A DNA stretch of 64,000 nucleotides from Gemmatimonadota bacterium (GTDB lineage Bacteria; Latescibacterota; UBA2968): contig JAPPAB010000028.1 in the NCBI GenBank assembly GCA_026705765.1, positions 1 to 64,000 on the forward strand. Reading direction: 5' to 3'. The notes under the pieces were generated by a model, which was given only the letters and a program-made list of their open reading frames with translations, was not told the origin of the DNA and did not search any database. Positions 42,913-51,803 of this stretch are shown here, one piece after another; within the stretch, counting starts at the first letter, position 1; each line of letters opens with the position of its first letter. A program made the translations under genes and the position numbers.

Positions 42913-43350
42913 TTAAAATTTTTTCTTTAACACAATTCCAACAGATTTTTTGCGAATGTCACTGTTGAGATCTATTTTGATTCGTCGATCAATTTTGGGC
43001 ATTTTATCATCCACGCCGCTGTGTATGAGTAAACGCAAACCACTGATCAACAAAATTGCGGAAAATCCGACACTCATCATGCTCTTGGTATCTCGATCGC
43101 TCGTGCGGTTAAAAAATTGTTCGGCTTCTCGAGAGTCTTTCGCCGCCTTGTAGGCTTCGTAATTGTCGTTTGCATCGCGCTTGTAATCAATGGCGCGCTT
43201 GGCCATATAAGCACTGCCACCGAGAAATAAGATACCAAATGTACGCCGTGCAGTAAAAAAGGACCGCGCTTCGGCAACGGGGGCCAAACACCCTAAAAAG
43301 AATGCGGTTGCCAGCACGACGCAACACATTTTATACATCCGTCTGTGCAT
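42913..43350 (-). CDS. Small exported/membrane protein of unknown function
   Basis: About 145 aa from ATG 43350, with GGAAGGAG upstream. The N-terminus ('MCCVVLATAFFLGCLAPVAEA') is a signal peptide, with a Cys in a possible lipobox (FLGC). After 'ARRTFGILFLGGSAYMAKRA' comes a charged helix ('DYKRDANDNYEAYKAAKDSR') and a second hydrophobic segment ('MSVGFSAILLISGLRLLIHS'). The C-terminus is basic ('GIVLKKKF'). No known family recognised. Its place between the RDD protein and the FN3 lipoprotein suggests an envelope role. Confidence 0.75.
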   Translation of the reverse strand: MHRRMYKMCCVVLATAFFLGCLAPVAEARSFFTARRTFGILFLGGSAYMAKRAIDYKRDANDNYEAYKAAKDSREAEQFFNRTSDRDTKSMMSVGFSAILLISGLRLLIHSGVDDKMPKIDRRIKIDLNSDIRKKSVGIVLKKKF

Positions 43351-43424
43351 ACTTACTCCTTCCCTGAGATTTCGAGGGTTTAGACGAGAGTACATGATTA
43401 AAAGTTTCGGATAACTGACATATT

Positions 43425-44252
43425 CTATTCAAATCTTCTTTCGGCTTCTGTCTTTTCCCATGTGCGCACCATGCGAACGAGCTTTGTGCCGAGAATTTTA
43501 TCGTGAAGTGCCCGGTTGTTGGGGTCCCACAGCATCCAGAATCCACTGAGGCCCAATGTCGCGATAAAAAGCAGAGGCTGTAGAATAAATCTGCCCACTG
43601 CCTGTGACCAGGTTGGAATACCTCCCCCAACGCGCTCGATTCGAATGCCCAATTCGCGCATCCCCAGGGTAAATCCAGAACGCGCCCATCCCGATAAGGT
43701 CATGAAAATACGGAAGGCGAGCAAAATGGTCAAAATGATTCCAAAATCATTCCAGATAATCATCGCTCTGCTCTGCGCTGCGGGGTCTCCCTCGATCAAT
43801 CCAACGGCGATATCCTTCGCACCTCCTGCAAAACTCGTGATGTCCGACCAGATATCATCGGATTGATTGCCGCCACCGCCACCGCCACCTCTCCCGCCTC
43901 TCCCACCGCCACCTCGTCCACCGCCTCGTCCACCGCCAGCACCTGCGGTTTGCGCGCCTGGAAAGAGAACGCTTTTGAGAAGAAAAAAAATTAAAAAAGG
44001 AACGAGCACTTGCATGGAGAAATCAATTGCGCTCGACGCGAGGCGTCTCAAGATTCCGGGTGGATCCGTCAGCGTACTTGTATCCATAGATTTTGGATCA
44101 AAGTCTTTTAAGCGCGCTTCGATTTCTGCCCTGACTTGATCGTATCGCTCTGGAAATCGGTCGCGATCCAGATGTGCATAAATATCTTCGAGTTCTGAAA
44201 GCGAATAGTTCTGAAGCGATTCGACAAATGCTTCATTTCGGCTCTGGTCCAT
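43425..44252 (-). CDS. RDD-family membrane protein with Gly/Arg-rich loop
   Basis: 275 aa. The N-terminal 55 residues are charged and helical ('SLSELEDIYAHLDRDRFPER'). A typical RDD set follows: 'RRLASSAIDFSMQVLVPFLI' as helix one, another helix around 'FGIILTILLAFRIFMTL', 'GMRELGIRIERVGGG' and 'LHDKILGTKLV'. Between the first helices (about residues 103-131) is a Gly/Arg tract, 'AGGGRGGGRGGGGRGGRGG', that is unusual for the family. RDD proteins are inner-membrane proteins of mostly unknown, sometimes antiporter, function. One base from the RND permease stop, so coupled to it. Confidence 0.85.
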   Translation of the reverse strand: MDQSRNEAFVESLQNYSLSELEDIYAHLDRDRFPERYDQVRAEIEARLKDFDPKSMDTSTLTDPPGILRRLASSAIDFSMQVLVPFLIFFLLKSVLFPGAQTAGAGGGRGGGRGGGGRGGRGGGGGGGNQSDDIWSDITSFAGGAKDIAVGLIEGDPAAQSRAMIIWNDFGIILTILLAFRIFMTLSGWARSGFTLGMRELGIRIERVGGGIPTWSQAVGRFILQPLLFIATLGLSGFWMLWDPNNRALHDKILGTKLVRMVRTWEKTEAERRFE

Positions 44253-44253
44253 G

Positions 44254-47200
44254 CTATTCCTTGCGGTCGGTTAGCGAATACAGCGTTGGGATCAGTACCA
44301 GAGTTACCAGTGTTGATACGACCAGGCCGCCAATAACGGTAATGGCCATAGGTGCGCGTATCTCAGCGCCCTGTCCCACCGGGAATACCATGCCCACCAC
44401 AGCCATGACCACGGTGAATACCTGTCCAGACAATATGCCGTCCAGCGCGCCTTCGATGCTTTTGACAAGGGGCTGAAAATTGAAAATGCCCAGTGCCATG
44501 GGCAACAAGCCGAGCACGGTTGTAGAGGTGGTCATCAAAATGGGACGCAAGCGCACTCTGCCCCCTTGTGCAATCGCTTCCATTTTGGGCATGCCCTCAT
44601 CTCTTCGGAGCGTGTTGATATAATCGATGAGCACGATGGCATTGTTGACGACGATGCCGGCGAGCATAATCAAACCGATGAGTACGACTACACTGATGGT
44701 CTGTCCAGTTATGAGGAGCAGGGCAAAAACACCTACGAGCGCAAAAGGTATGGCAAACATGATCACAAAGGGATGTACGAGCGATTCAAATTGCGATGCC
44801 ATCACCAGATAAACGAGAAAAATCGCCAATCCAATCGCCAATTGCATACTTTCAAACGATCGCTGTTGCTCTTCATTCTGACCACCCACTTTAATCGAAA
44901 AATCAGCGGGCAACTCTATCCGATCTATTTCGCGTTCGAGGTCTGCGACGACAGCACTCAGACTTCGTCCCACGAGGTTGGCCGAAATCAATGCCACGCG
45001 CTCCTGGTCAATTCTGCGAATTTCTGCAGGTCCCATTTCCACCTGTAAATCGGCAACCACACTCAAAGGCACCGGCGATGGGGCATTGTTAGGACTGACG
45101 ATTAACCGCCTCAGATCATCTACTGTGCTTCGGTGTTCCTCTTCGGCGCGAACGCGAATATCGACCCGTCGATCTCCTCGGGTAAATTGTGTGGCAACCT
45201 CTCCTTGAACCTGATTGCGGATAATCTCGCCAATGGCGTTAATCGTTGTGCCCATTTGCGCCACGCGCTTGCGGTCAAACCGAATTTGCACTTCGGGTGT
45301 ACCGCCCTCGCTCGTTGTTTTTATATCTGTCAGTCCCGGAATAGTTTGCATGCGCGCCATCATTTCTCCGGCGATCATCTGTAGCGACAGCAAATTATAA
45401 CCGGCGACTTCCACTTCGATTGGCGTGCGGGACGAGAATAGCGATGGGCGAGCAAATTTTGTATCCACGGCGGGAATTTCCAGGATCATCTGGCGCAAGC
45501 GATCCATCACGGCAATTTCGCGATCTCTAATAATGCCCTCGTGGAGTACGACATTGACCTCACCTACGTTTTCTCTTTCTTCTCCGCCGCTTCCCCCAGA
45601 TGCCGATTGCGTGCCGACAATGCTGTACACCAGACGCACTTCGGGTTGGCTGCGCACAATTCTCTCAATGGCTTGAATGGTTTGTGTGGTGGCGGCAAGG
45701 GGTGTGCCCAGCGGCATTTCGACTGCAATTGAGAACGCTCCCTGGCTCATTTCGGGGATTAGTTCACTGCCCAATCTCGAGCCAAGTGTCCAGGTGCCAC
45801 CCAAAAGGGCAATTGCCAACCCAATCACATACAGGCGATGTCTGAGCGCCCATCTGATAATGTGCGGATAGACGAGATAAGCGCGTCCAATCACTCTGTC
45901 GAAAATCCAGAATAAAGGTGTCAGGCAGGTCAGAATACCGCGTCCCAACCATCCTGCAACCGCGCCCAGCAATCCCATAGCACGGGCAGGTGCTTCTACA
46001 CCACCCTTGTGTCCGCTTTCCTTTTTTCGTTTCTCTACGGCGGCAAATTCACCAATCCAGGAAAATTCCAGCGAAGCCAGCATGGGTATGACCGTGAGGG
46101 CAACGAGCAGGGAGGCGACGAGCGAATAGGTCACGGTAAGTGCCTGGTCGCGGAATAGTTGCCCGGCAATGCCTTCGACAAAGACAATGGGGACAAAGAC
46201 GCATATTGTCGTCATTGTAGAAGCCACTACGGCTTGCCCCACTTCAGACCCCCCTTTATTGGTCGCTTCACGCGGACTCAGGCCGCTGTCCTGGTAACGT
46301 TGTACGCTTTCGAGTACGACAATTGAGTTGTCAACCAGCATGCCAATTCCCAGGGCAAGACCACCCAGAGACATGATATTGAGACTCACGTCGGATGCGT
46401 ACATGAGGAAAAATGTCGCAACAACCGAAATGGGAATAGATACGCTGATGATGCCCGTGCTTTTGGGGCTTTGCAAAAACAGATAGAGGACGATAATGGC
46501 CAAAAAACCACCCAAAATAGCGGTGTTGAGGACCTCGGAAACCGAGTCTCGAATGAATGTCGATTGATCCGCGACGACCTCCATCCGAGAATTGCCCAGC
46601 AAATCGCCGGATGTGCGGCGGAATTGCTCAAGGGCTTCTTTAACGGATTGCGCAACGGTTACGGTGTTGGCATCGCCCTCTTTGTATATGGCCAGTTCGA
46701 CACTTTCTTGCTGATCAATACGCGTGATTACCGTGCGTTCGCGGTGCCCCCGGGTCACCAACCCCACATCGGCTAATGTGATAATTGTGCCCTGCCGCTG
46801 GCCCACCACGATGTCCTGGATTTCTTCTATTGTTTTAAATTCGTTGAATGTGCGAACCAGGTATTCCGCTTCGCCATCTTTGAGTTCTCCGCCTGTCAGA
46901 TTCACATTTTCCTGGGCTAAGCGATTGACGACCTGAGCGAGTGGAATGCGCAATGCAGCCAGTTTGGGCTGGTCAATCTCAACTTGTATTTCTTCTTCCA
47001 GGCCGCCATTGACGCGCACAGATGCGACCCCTTCGAGGCTTTCCATTTCGGGCTTAATTTCTTCTTCGGCCAGGAGGCGTAACGCGATCAGGCTTTCTTC
47101 GCCGTAGAGTCCGATGCGCATGATTGGGTCCAGCGAGGGGTCAAATCTCAACAGTACGGGTTTTCTCACGTCCTGTGGCAGGCGCACCTGATCGAGCTTT

Positions 47201-47529
47201 TCCCGAACATCGAGGGAAGCAAAATCCATGTCCGTACCCCAGGCAAATTCCACAACCACATCCGATATGCCAGGGCGGGAGGTCGATGTTACCCGGATAA
47301 CCCCATTTACCACACCTACAGATCCCTCAATCGGCTCGGTGATTAAGCGTTCCATCTCCGAGGGAGCCGTGCCTTCGTATTCTGTGCGCACCGTCAGGGT
47401 GGGATAGGTGATGTCGGGCAGTAGATTGATCGACAGGCGCTGAAAAGCCACCATGCCAAATAACACTGCCGCAGCCACAAACATCGTTACTGTTACCCGT
47501 CGCCGGGTCGAAAATTCAATGAGTTTCAT
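44254..47529 (-). CDS. RND-family efflux permease (AcrB/HAE1-like)
   Basis: 1091 aa, 12-helix RND inner-membrane transporter. It opens with 'IEFSTRRRVTVTMFVAAAVL', then 'DITYPTLTVRTEYEGTAPSE' and 'TEPIEGSVGVVNGVIRVTST'; helix 4 region is 'GGLALGIGMLVDNSIVVLES' with the proton-relay Asp, and 'AGIVVNNAIVLIDYINTLRR' marks the second half. A stretch of about 45 residues after helix 6 ('VEKRKKESGHKGGVEAPARA') is longer than in AcrB. Works with the adaptor encoded just upstream and an outer-membrane TolC-like channel, which is absent here. Proton-driven export of drugs, lipids or metals; substrate unknown. Confidence 0.95.
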   Translation of the reverse strand: MKLIEFSTRRRVTVTMFVAAAVLFGMVAFQRLSINLLPDITYPTLTVRTEYEGTAPSEMERLITEPIEGSVGVVNGVIRVTSTSRPGISDVVVEFAWGTDMDFASLDVREKLDQVRLPQDVRKPVLLRFDPSLDPIMRIGLYGEESLIALRLLAEEEIKPEMESLEGVASVRVNGGLEEEIQVEIDQPKLAALRIPLAQVVNRLAQENVNLTGGELKDGEAEYLVRTFNEFKTIEEIQDIVVGQRQGTIITLADVGLVTRGHRERTVITRIDQQESVELAIYKEGDANTVTVAQSVKEALEQFRRTSGDLLGNSRMEVVADQSTFIRDSVSEVLNTAILGGFLAIIVLYLFLQSPKSTGIISVSIPISVVATFFLMYASDVSLNIMSLGGLALGIGMLVDNSIVVLESVQRYQDSGLSPREATNKGGSEVGQAVVASTMTTICVFVPIVFVEGIAGQLFRDQALTVTYSLVASLLVALTVIPMLASLEFSWIGEFAAVEKRKKESGHKGGVEAPARAMGLLGAVAGWLGRGILTCLTPLFWIFDRVIGRAYLVYPHIIRWALRHRLYVIGLAIALLGGTWTLGSRLGSELIPEMSQGAFSIAVEMPLGTPLAATTQTIQAIERIVRSQPEVRLVYSIVGTQSASGGSGGEERENVGEVNVVLHEGIIRDREIAVMDRLRQMILEIPAVDTKFARPSLFSSRTPIEVEVAGYNLLSLQMIAGEMMARMQTIPGLTDIKTTSEGGTPEVQIRFDRKRVAQMGTTINAIGEIIRNQVQGEVATQFTRGDRRVDIRVRAEEEHRSTVDDLRRLIVSPNNAPSPVPLSVVADLQVEMGPAEIRRIDQERVALISANLVGRSLSAVVADLEREIDRIELPADFSIKVGGQNEEQQRSFESMQLAIGLAIFLVYLVMASQFESLVHPFVIMFAIPFALVGVFALLLITGQTISVVVLIGLIMLAGIVVNNAIVLIDYINTLRRDEGMPKMEAIAQGGRVRLRPILMTTSTTVLGLLPMALGIFNFQPLVKSIEGALDGILSGQVFTVVMAVVGMVFPVGQGAEIRAPMAITVIGGLVVSTLVTLVLIPTLYSLTDRKE

Positions 47530-47534
47530 AAGTT

Positions 47535-49178
47535 TTAATTACCTCGTCCGCCTCGTGCTGGTATCAATCCTTTTTCTCGCATTTCAGTCACAAAAGCGCG
47601 GAGTTTTTCCATATTTGTTGCGAGTTCAGGGTCGTCTTTCACGCGTTTTTCATATTCGGCTTTGACTTCGGGGAAGCGCTCGATTATGCGTTTTATACGG
47701 TCTGTGGGATCACCGCCACCTTGCCCACCTGCAAATCCTCTGCCCTGTCCACCTTGTCCCATTTGTCCTCGTCCCTGTCTGCCCTGTCCACCTTCACCCA
47801 TCTGTCCGCGACCCTGTTGTCCACCACCTCGTTGGCCTCTCTGACCCATTTGACCGGTATTGGCATCATCTCCTGCCATAGTGCCACCACCTCGTTGTCC
47901 GCCTTGTCCCATCTGCCCGCGTCCTCGTCCCTGCCTTCCCTGTCCATCGCCACCTCGTTGTCCGCCTTCACCCATTTGAACACTTCCACCACGTCCTCGT
48001 CCCTGTCTGCCCTGCCCGCCTTGACCCATCTGCCCTCGACCCTGCCTTCCCTGTCCACCGCGTCCGGCAAGTGCGGGGGGTGCGGCTTCTCCGACGAGGC
48101 GCACGGAGGAACCCGGTCTCAATCCTTCCTGTCCCACGGTAATGACTTGCTCTCCCTGGGAAAGGCCATTGAGAATCTCTAAGCGGTCGCTATCAGTAAA
48201 ACCGATTTCGATGCGCCTGCGTTGGGCCTGCCCGCGTCCGGTTTCGGGATCGGTCTCAAAGGTAAATACCTGGTTGCCTTCTCCTTCGAGTACGAGGGCT
48301 TTTTTGGGAATGACCAGGGTGTTTATTCGCGTTTCCGTGATGATATAGACCGAGGCAAACATCCCGGGACGCAATAGACTTTTATCTGTTCGAGGTATCT
48401 CGACGGTTACTTTGACCGTGCCGCTTTCGGGATCCACCACGGGGCTGATCATTTTCACCGTGCCCGTAAATTCCTTTTCAGGCGCAGCTTCAATAGTAAT
48501 GCGCGCAGTCTGTCCTACGGTGATTTTACCAAAGTCCTTTTCGGTTACCTGGATGCGTGCAAGCAGAGGATCAAATTTGGCTACAGAGGCCACCACCTGA
48601 TTGTTGGTGACCATATTGCCCACTTCGATATTTCTCAGCGTCATAATGCCTTCAATGGGTGATCTAATCGCCGTGTAGCTCAAATCGAGTTTGGCCTGTT
48701 CGAGTTGTGCTTTGGCAGATTCGAATTGGGTCTTGGCATTTTCATAAGACTGTTTGCTACCCAGGTTGCGCTGAAATAGGGCATCTTCGCGTTCATACCG
48801 CTGTTTGGCCTCTTGATAGGCAACTTCTCGTTGCGCGACGCTGATCTGGGCAGCGTCGGCGTCGAGCCTCGCCAGCACAGTACCCTCGCGTACGGGGTCG
48901 CCTTCTTCTTTTGAGATCGCGATGACCTGTCCGGGTCTGCGCGCTCGAACGTCAACCCATCTTTCGGCTTCGAGTGTTGTGTTTTTGAGGATATATGCAG
49001 AAATATCCCCTTGTTTTACAGTCTCGACCTTGACGGGCGCAGCAGCACCACCACCGCGTCCACCGCGACCACCGCGTCCAGCACGTCCGCCCTGTGCCTG
49101 TTGTGCTTCTTCACCGCAGGCAAAGAGCGCGAGAAAAAGCAGAACGAACCATCGGTGTTTGGCTATTTTTTGCATCAT
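47535..49178 (-). CDS. RND efflux periplasmic adaptor with long Gln/Gly/Arg-rich C-terminal region
   Basis: 547 aa, against about 370-400 in the family. Signal peptide with lipobox 'LALFACGEE'. The adaptor core runs from 'PVKVETVKQGDISAYI' through the lipoyl half-motifs ('EEGDPVREGTVLARLD', 'AIRSPIEGIMTLRNIEVGN') and coiled hairpin to 'GLRPGSSVRLV'. From about residue 368 to 495 the protein is almost only G, R, Q and M in repeats such as 'GQGGQGRQGRGQMGQGG'; a shorter Gly/Arg run follows the lipobox. A final folded part ('RIIERFPEVKAEYEKRVKDD') closes it. Adaptor function is clear; the tract's role is unknown. Five bases from the permease start. Confidence 0.93.
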   Translation of the reverse strand: MMQKIAKHRWFVLLFLALFACGEEAQQAQGGRAGRGGRGGRGGGAAAPVKVETVKQGDISAYILKNTTLEAERWVDVRARRPGQVIAISKEEGDPVREGTVLARLDADAAQISVAQREVAYQEAKQRYEREDALFQRNLGSKQSYENAKTQFESAKAQLEQAKLDLSYTAIRSPIEGIMTLRNIEVGNMVTNNQVVASVAKFDPLLARIQVTEKDFGKITVGQTARITIEAAPEKEFTGTVKMISPVVDPESGTVKVTVEIPRTDKSLLRPGMFASVYIITETRINTLVIPKKALVLEGEGNQVFTFETDPETGRGQAQRRRIEIGFTDSDRLEILNGLSQGEQVITVGQEGLRPGSSVRLVGEAAPPALAGRGGQGRQGRGQMGQGGQGRQGRGRGGSVQMGEGGQRGGDGQGRQGRGRGQMGQGGQRGGGTMAGDDANTGQMGQRGQRGGGQQGRGQMGEGGQGRQGRGQMGQGGQGRGFAGGQGGGDPTDRIKRIIERFPEVKAEYEKRVKDDPELATNMEKLRAFVTEMREKGLIPARGGRGN

Positions 49179-49253
49179 CCCTCCGTCTTCTCAAAACTTA
49201 AAAATTAAAAGAAAGTAAACAATTACTCACTTATTTTTGCACAAAATTCTTTA

Positions 49254-49640
49254 TCACTCGGCTTTATTGCTGTGAATCCTGTTTCTGTGCTGGGTACGCC
49301 GTCGAGTCTCTTGTTCGGCCATCATCTCATCAAATTCTTTTCGCTGTTCAGGTGTCAAAATTTCCCGAATTTGAGCGCGGGTTGTGTTTCTCACTTTTCC
49401 AAACTCAGAGCGATAGGCCGTGTTGATATCGACCATGCATTTGCGCCCTTCCTCGAGGATTGTGTCCAGTTGCGCTTTCTGTTTATCTGACAGGTCGAGC
49501 TTTGCCACCATTTCAGACATGCGCACTCGCCTTTTTCCAGCATTACCAGACGCAAGACTTTCGTAAACAGTCCCTATCACTGCGCCGAGTAATAAACACA
49601 AGACAATCAGGCATGTAAAGCGGAAACGCGAAATAAACAT
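49254..49640 (-). CDS. Spy/CpxP-like periplasmic protein
   Basis: 128 aa. N-terminal signal anchor ('FTCLIVLCLLLGAVIGTVYE') and a helical domain with two LTxxQ-related segments: 'KLDLSDKQKAQLDTIL' and 'ILTPEQRKEFDEMM'. Proteins of this Spy/CpxP/CnrX group act as periplasmic chaperones or as sensors that modulate sigma factors or kinases. The gene sits between the anti-sigma gene (12 bp) and the RND adaptor (75 bp), which fits an envelope-stress or metal-sensing role. Named by weak sequence motif plus context. Confidence 0.8.
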   Translation of the reverse strand: MFISRFRFTCLIVLCLLLGAVIGTVYESLASGNAGKRRVRMSEMVAKLDLSDKQKAQLDTILEEGRKCMVDINTAYRSEFGKVRNTTRAQIREILTPEQRKEFDEMMAEQETRRRTQHRNRIHSNKAE

Positions 49641-49652
49641 AATAAAAACCTT

Positions 49653-50126
49653 CTAACGCGTGTTGTCGGATAAGACGAGGTCGAGTACGCGGTCTTTGGA
49701 AAAATCATCTTCGGTCAAACTCACAACTTCTCGAACCTCGCGGTCGAGCGAACCCTGTAAAAAAGCATCCAGGGTGACGGGTTCAACATTTCTGTCCAGG
49801 CGTTGGGTCAAAAATGCCAGCGAGCCAATGGAGATCAGCAACATTGCGGCAGTGGCGAATTTTTGAAATCCCCATCGGTTCTTCATTCGCGCTACTTCTT
49901 CCTGGATTTTTATATCTACGCGCCGCACAAAAAAACGGTCGGGTGCAGGCGGAGACCAGGCGGCAAATAGTTGGCGCATTCGCACCATCTCGGCCAGTTC
50001 ACGCCTGAGACTGTCAGATGTGCGCAAGAGTATCTCAATTCTGGCTCGATCTGCTTCTGTCAGCGCATCATCGAGATAAGCTGACAACAATTCTCGGTTG
50101 ATGTCAATGGTGTTGCCTGCGTCCAT
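49653..50126 (-). CDS. Probable membrane anti-sigma factor
   Basis: About 157 aa from ATG 50126 (GAGGCG upstream, two bases after the sigma stop); a TTG four codons earlier is less likely. The N-terminal segment 'RELLSAYLDDALTEADRARI' is the typical zf-HC2/RsiW-like start of anti-sigma factors, though the HxxxCxxC zinc ligands are absent. A single transmembrane helix ('FATAAMLLISIGSLAFLTQ') separates it from a periplasmic tail ending 'DDFSKDRVLDLVLSDNTR'. It should bind and hold the adjacent ECF sigma factor. Assigned by form and position. Confidence 0.82.
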   Translation of the reverse strand: MDAGNTIDINRELLSAYLDDALTEADRARIEILLRTSDSLRRELAEMVRMRQLFAAWSPPAPDRFFVRRVDIKIQEEVARMKNRWGFQKFATAAMLLISIGSLAFLTQRLDRNVEPVTLDAFLQGSLDREVREVVSLTEDDFSKDRVLDLVLSDNTR

Positions 50127-50127
50127 A

Positions 50128-50736
50128 TCACGCCTCAATCCAGTTGTCGTATTGCACCTGCAAAATTTCGCGGAGTTTTGTTCGTCCTCGAAACAGGCGA
50201 GACTTAACGGTTCCTATTGAGCATTTGAGCAATTCGGCAATTTCTTCATAGGTCAGACCTTCAATTTCTCTCAAAACAAAGGTCACGCGGTATTCTTCCG
50301 ATAGATCGTCCAGGGCGCGTTCGAGAATTTCTTGAAGTTCCCGTTGTTCAACGCGCATATCTGCATTTTGGGGCTGACCCGTCCAGATGCGCGGTGCATC
50401 CCAATTTTCTCGGTGTTCATCCAGAGATATAAAGCTGCGCCGATGTCTGGATTTGAGGTGGTCTAAGCAGCAGTTGATAGCGATGCGGTGCAACCACGTT
50501 GAAAATAGCGATTGCCCCCGAAATCGATTCAGGGCGCGAAATGCCTTGAGAAATGCCTCTTGCGCCAAATCGTCGGCTTCGTCAAGATCGCCAATGAGGC
50601 TGTAAACCGCATTGTACACGCGTTCATGGTGTCGCTGAACCAGCACGGAGAAAGCCTCTGTGTTGCCCTCTAAGACCCGGGCGACGATTTGGATATCTTC
50701 CATATGTAAAAAATTGGACGATTTTGAATCGCGCAT
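50128..50736 (-). CDS. ECF-type RNA polymerase sigma factor
   Basis: About 202 aa from ATG 50736 (GAGG upstream). Region 2: 'FSVLVQRHHERVYNAVYSLI', 'DEADDLAQEAFLKAFRALNR' and 'FSTWLHRIAINCCLDHLKSR'. Region 4: 'LSEEYRVTFVLREIEGLTYE' and 'EIAELLKCSIGTVKSRLFRG'. It lies directly before its presumed anti-sigma factor and a Spy-like gene, so it probably directs transcription of this envelope region in response to periplasmic signals. No clear ECF-type autoregulatory promoter was found upstream, where exbD ends 26 bp away. Confidence 0.95.
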   Translation of the reverse strand: MRDSKSSNFLHMEDIQIVARVLEGNTEAFSVLVQRHHERVYNAVYSLIGDLDEADDLAQEAFLKAFRALNRFRGQSLFSTWLHRIAINCCLDHLKSRHRRSFISLDEHRENWDAPRIWTGQPQNADMRVEQRELQEILERALDDLSEEYRVTFVLREIEGLTYEEIAELLKCSIGTVKSRLFRGRTKLREILQVQYDNWIEA

Positions 50737-50762
50737 TGTTCCGACCTCTGAGACCAAAACCG

Positions 50763-51173
50763 CTATTTATTGGTTTCCGCTGTGGCATTGGTAATCCGTC
50801 TGATTCCCACACCTCTGACGAGGTCCAGAATCGACATCACGTCGCCATAGGGCAATTGACGGTCTGCCCGCAAAATGAGCCCCCCACTTTCATCGATATC
50901 CGCCGCGTGTTGTTTTAATAATTCCCGCAATGCCGGTTGATTGACCATCTGACCATCCAATGCCATTTGACCATCTGCCGATACGTTGAGAATATAACGT
51001 CTTGGATGCTGCGTTTTTTCCGCGTGTTCCATGGCGGGCAGTTCGACCTTGAGTGCGGATTGATCGATAAATTGCGTGGTTACAAGAAAAAATGTAAGCA
51101 ATAAAAATAGGACATCGATCAAAGAAGTCACATTGATGGCCGGGCGGCGCTTGAGGGGCATTTGCATTCGCAT
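50763..51173 (-). CDS. exbD: ExbD/TolR-family biopolymer transport protein
   Basis: 136 aa. Short cytoplasmic N-terminus, one transmembrane helix with the conserved Asp in 'INVTSLIDVLFLLLTFFLVT', and a periplasmic domain ('RRYILNVSADGQMALDGQMV', 'GLILRADRQLPYGDVMSILD'). With ExbB it turns proton flow into TonB motion. Two bases separate it from the exbB stop. Confidence 0.92.
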   Translation of the reverse strand: MRMQMPLKRRPAINVTSLIDVLFLLLTFFLVTTQFIDQSALKVELPAMEHAEKTQHPRRYILNVSADGQMALDGQMVNQPALRELLKQHAADIDESGGLILRADRQLPYGDVMSILDLVRGVGIRRITNATAETNK

Positions 51174-51175
51174 TA

Positions 51176-51799
51176 CTATTCACCTTCGGAGTCTTGAAAC
51201 CCCCGGAGTTTTTTCAGGAGGGTATTGGCGTATTTCTCAATTTCCAGGATCAAGCTTTCTGCCCGACTGCTGTATAAATTGTAAAATACGAGTGATGGAA
51301 TCGCAATAAAAAGTCCAGCGGCAGTCGTTAAAATTGCTTCGGAAATGCCCCCTGCCAGAAGATTGGCCTGTCCTACGCCTACTTCTGAGACCTGTTGAAA
51401 AACTTTTATCATGCCCAGAACAGTGCCCAGGAGTCCCAAAAGCGGTGAAACTCCCGCTACGGTTTCCAGTACTACCAGTCCCTTTTGCAATACGCCCATT
51501 TCCTGACGGCCCTGGTCCAGAATGCTTTCTCTGACCTCTTCTAAAGGCAAATGGCGATTGTCCAATCCCGCGCGCATTACCGCGGAGAAAGGACCTTTGT
51601 GCTGCCGACAGACGTTCAATGCCAATCCGATGTCTTCGGGGCCTTGAATATTGTCGATTACACTGACAATTTCGGGCCGGATGACGGCGCGACGGCGCAG
51701 TGCAAACCCGCGCTCAATTGCAATGCCCAAAGCCAGTACTGAGCACAAGGTCAGAGGATACATCATGAGGCCACCCTGTTCAAATAGTGCCCAGCCCAT
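51176..51799 (-). CDS. exbB: ExbB/TolQ/MotA-family proton channel
   Basis: About 207 aa from ATG 51799, four bases after the tonB stop. Three transmembrane helices: 'GLMMYPLTLCSVLALGIAIE', 'LETVAGVSPLLGLLGTVLGM' with 'IKVFQQVSE', and 'GISEAILTTAAGLFIAIPSL'. The Thr-rich and Gly-rich turns are the ExbB/TolQ hallmarks. Forms the inner-membrane channel with ExbD. Confidence 0.93.
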   Translation of the reverse strand: MGWALFEQGGLMMYPLTLCSVLALGIAIERGFALRRRAVIRPEIVSVIDNIQGPEDIGLALNVCRQHKGPFSAVMRAGLDNRHLPLEEVRESILDQGRQEMGVLQKGLVVLETVAGVSPLLGLLGTVLGMIKVFQQVSEVGVGQANLLAGGISEAILTTAAGLFIAIPSLVFYNLYSSRAESLILEIEKYANTLLKKLRGFQDSEGE

Positions 51800-51803
51800 A
51801 TTA

